Shown here piece by piece: positions 6,888-8,123 of a DNA stretch of 8,123 nucleotides. The DNA is from JADGQA01 sp964579855 (lineage in GTDB: Bacteria; Bacteroidota; Ignavibacteria; UBA10030), in the NCBI GenBank assembly GCA_964579855.1, contig CAZOIM010000183.1, positions 1-8,123 on the forward strand, in the 5' to 3' direction. Position 1 is the first letter of the stretch. Each line of letters begins with the position of its first letter. The notes beneath the pieces were generated by a model. That model did not search any database and was not told the origin of the DNA. It worked only from the letters and a program-made list of their open reading frames with translations. Made by a program: the position numbers and the translations under genes.

Positions 6888-8123
6888 TCATCCACAAACC
6901 GCGTCTGCAGCCTTTCTCCCGCTCTTCACCGCGCCCTCAATAGTTGCAGGCAGACCAGTGTTCGTCCAGTCTCCGGCAAGGAACAAGTTTTCGAACTTCG
7001 TCCTCGTGTCAGGTCGGCTGGGCTCCAAGCCCGGTCTGGGTGAAAACGTTGCGCGGCGTTCTTTGATCACGAGGGAATGCAGAAGCCGGGCGTCGACCGT
7101 AGCGGGGAGTACTCGCTTCAAATCGTCCAATGCAAGTTGAATAATGTTGTCCTTGCTGTACTCGATGTATTCTTCTGCACCGCTTATCACCAGCGACAAA
7201 TGTTGACGCTTTGATTCGTCGACCGAGGATTTGCAGAGCTTCGAACGATTGAAAATCCACTGGATATTCGAGTTCAGCACCGCCGCAAATTCGCCTTTGA
7301 AGACTTCCCGATCAAACCACAGATTAATACTCAGGATTGGTGTTGAGACGAATAATGGCAGGCTCGGGACAATGAGATCATCGCTGAGCATGAACGGAAG
7401 GTCAAAGAAGGGAATGGCCGAAATATATACCCCGGCCTGGAGCCTTTCGCCTGCAGCAGTATGAATGCTGGAAATGTGATTGTTGCTCATCTCAACGGAA
7501 TGTATCCTGCAGGCAGTCCGAATTTCCCCGCCATGGTGCGTGATGAAAGCAATCGCCGGATCAACAAGCAACTCGGTCAACCCGACTCTCGGGATAAGTA
7601 GGCACGAATCTTCCTGTGTCCCCATGAAGGCCGCCCGCAAGACTCGGAAGAACAGGAGTGCTGAAATTTTCCTGGGGTGATCGTTCAGCGATCCAATGGC
7701 GATGATGTCCCAGAGATACTTCTTATTCTCCGGCGACTGTCCGAGCGAGGAGAGCCATTCATCCACATTCATGGAATCGAGAATACGTTCCTTCTCGATG
7801 GAACTGTGCATCAATTCGACGCCAACGCGCAATAAGCGCAGTCGGTCAGTAAAGGAGAGGCTGCCAAGTCTCAGAAGTCCGGAGAGCACATGGAATGGTG
7901 GGGGGAGCGAGGAGCACGCAAGTGTGGAACTTCCCTTCACCGGATCGACAAACTCGATGCGCAACGATGGCTGGAGAAACGCCAGATGTTCCGATCCGAT
8001 CGTATGAAGATAACGCCGGGTCTCCTTGTAGCAACCCATCATCAGGTGTTGACCGTTATCCACGGTGTCGCCGGTCGAGCTGTCGATAAACGAATGTGTT
8101 CGTCCTCCGAGGTACTGTCTCTG
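6888..8123 (-). CDS. hpnE: Hydroxysqualene dehydroxylase HpnE (FAD-dependent amine-oxidase fold), N-terminus outside window
   Basis: HpnE reduces hydroxysqualene to squalene, the last step of the HpnD-HpnC-HpnE route from farnesyl diphosphate, which feeds hopanoid or other triterpenoid synthesis. The frame is open to the right edge, giving 411 visible residues; family length is about 430-450, so about 30 residues with the GxGxxG FAD-binding motif are missing. The visible part begins QRQYLGGRTHSF, the end of the Rossmann FAD motif, followed by VDNGQHLMMGCYKET (26-40 of the visible part), highly typical of HpnE. The C-terminal FAD motif NLFLAGDWTNTGLPATIEGA (380-399) is intact and also characteristic. 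A GTG at 8063 is internal to the conserved region and is not the real start. Phytoene desaturase-type enzymes share the fold, but the VDNGQH and TNTGLPATIE wording favours HpnE. hpnC and hpnD, often adjacent in other genomes, would lie to the right if present. Confidence 0.9.
   Translation of the reverse strand, partial: QRQYLGGRTHSFIDSSTGDTVDNGQHLMMGCYKETRRYLHTIGSEHLAFLQPSLRIEFVDPVKGSSTLACSSLPPPFHVLSGLLRLGSLSFTDRLRLLRVGVELMHSSIEKERILDSMNVDEWLSSLGQSPENKKYLWDIIAIGSLNDHPRKISALLFFRVLRAAFMGTQEDSCLLIPRVGLTELLVDPAIAFITHHGGEIRTACRIHSVEMSNNHISSIHTAAGERLQAGVYISAIPFFDLPFMLSDDLIVPSLPLFVSTPILSINLWFDREVFKGEFAAVLNSNIQWIFNRSKLCKSSVDESKRQHLSLVISGAEEYIEYSKDNIIQLALDDLKRVLPATVDARLLHSLVIKERRATFSPRPGLEPSRPDTRTKFENLFLAGDWTNTGLPATIEGAVKSGRKAADAVCG

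Noticed and set aside
6410..6943. Open plus-strand frame of 177 codons across the HIT gene and the spacer to hpnE
   Set aside because: It is the antisense of the HIT gene with its His triad, runs on through the spacer into the hpnE end, and its product is low-complexity and basic with no recognisable domain.

Overview
The window looks like a chromosomal, housekeeping-type stretch of a Gram-negative bacterium, probably a contig or scaffold from a draft or metagenome assembly, because it carries a run of exactly 100 N. The combination of a signal-peptide-bearing full-length tricorn-type peptidase, a signal-peptide-bearing type III (Ntn) asparaginase, an HpnE-type hydroxysqualene dehydroxylase and a PriA with the 'LLPDFRASEQTFQLLTQ' style helicase core suggests the Bacteroidota/Chlorobiota/Ignavibacteria neighbourhood. 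This placement is an inference from protein style, not a measured phylogeny. Base composition appears balanced, and no mobile element, CRISPR array, tRNA or rRNA is visible.

Left part, plus strand (1-6250): the C-terminal two-fifths of the replication-restart helicase PriA runs in from the left edge. After 52 bases comes a 295-residue EamA/DMT-family membrane transporter. After a further 77 bases comes a 1081-residue exported tricorn-type S41 peptidase with a good Shine-Dalgarno sequence and all recognisable catalytic residues. A 116-base spacer with two successive hairpins separates it from an exported isoaspartyl peptidase/L-asparaginase, which is cut off by the N gap after residue 281.

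Right part, minus strand (6351-8123): an HIT-family nucleotide-binding protein whose C-terminus lies in the gap, and upstream of it (to the right) an hpnE gene for the last step of squalene synthesis, whose first 30 or so codons lie beyond the right edge. The plus- and minus-strand blocks converge on the gap. Judging by the parts missing from both proteins, the real gap must be longer than 100 bases.

Functionally, the tricorn peptidase and the asparaginase could act together outside the cytoplasm on peptides: the first cutting oligopeptides, the second removing isoaspartyl residues or deamidating asparagine. PriA, the DMT transporter, the HIT protein and HpnE are unrelated housekeeping functions. 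I found no convincing sign of an undescribed system. The points most worth a second look are the tandem hairpins at 5302-5365, the peptidase pair, and the under-sized assembly gap.
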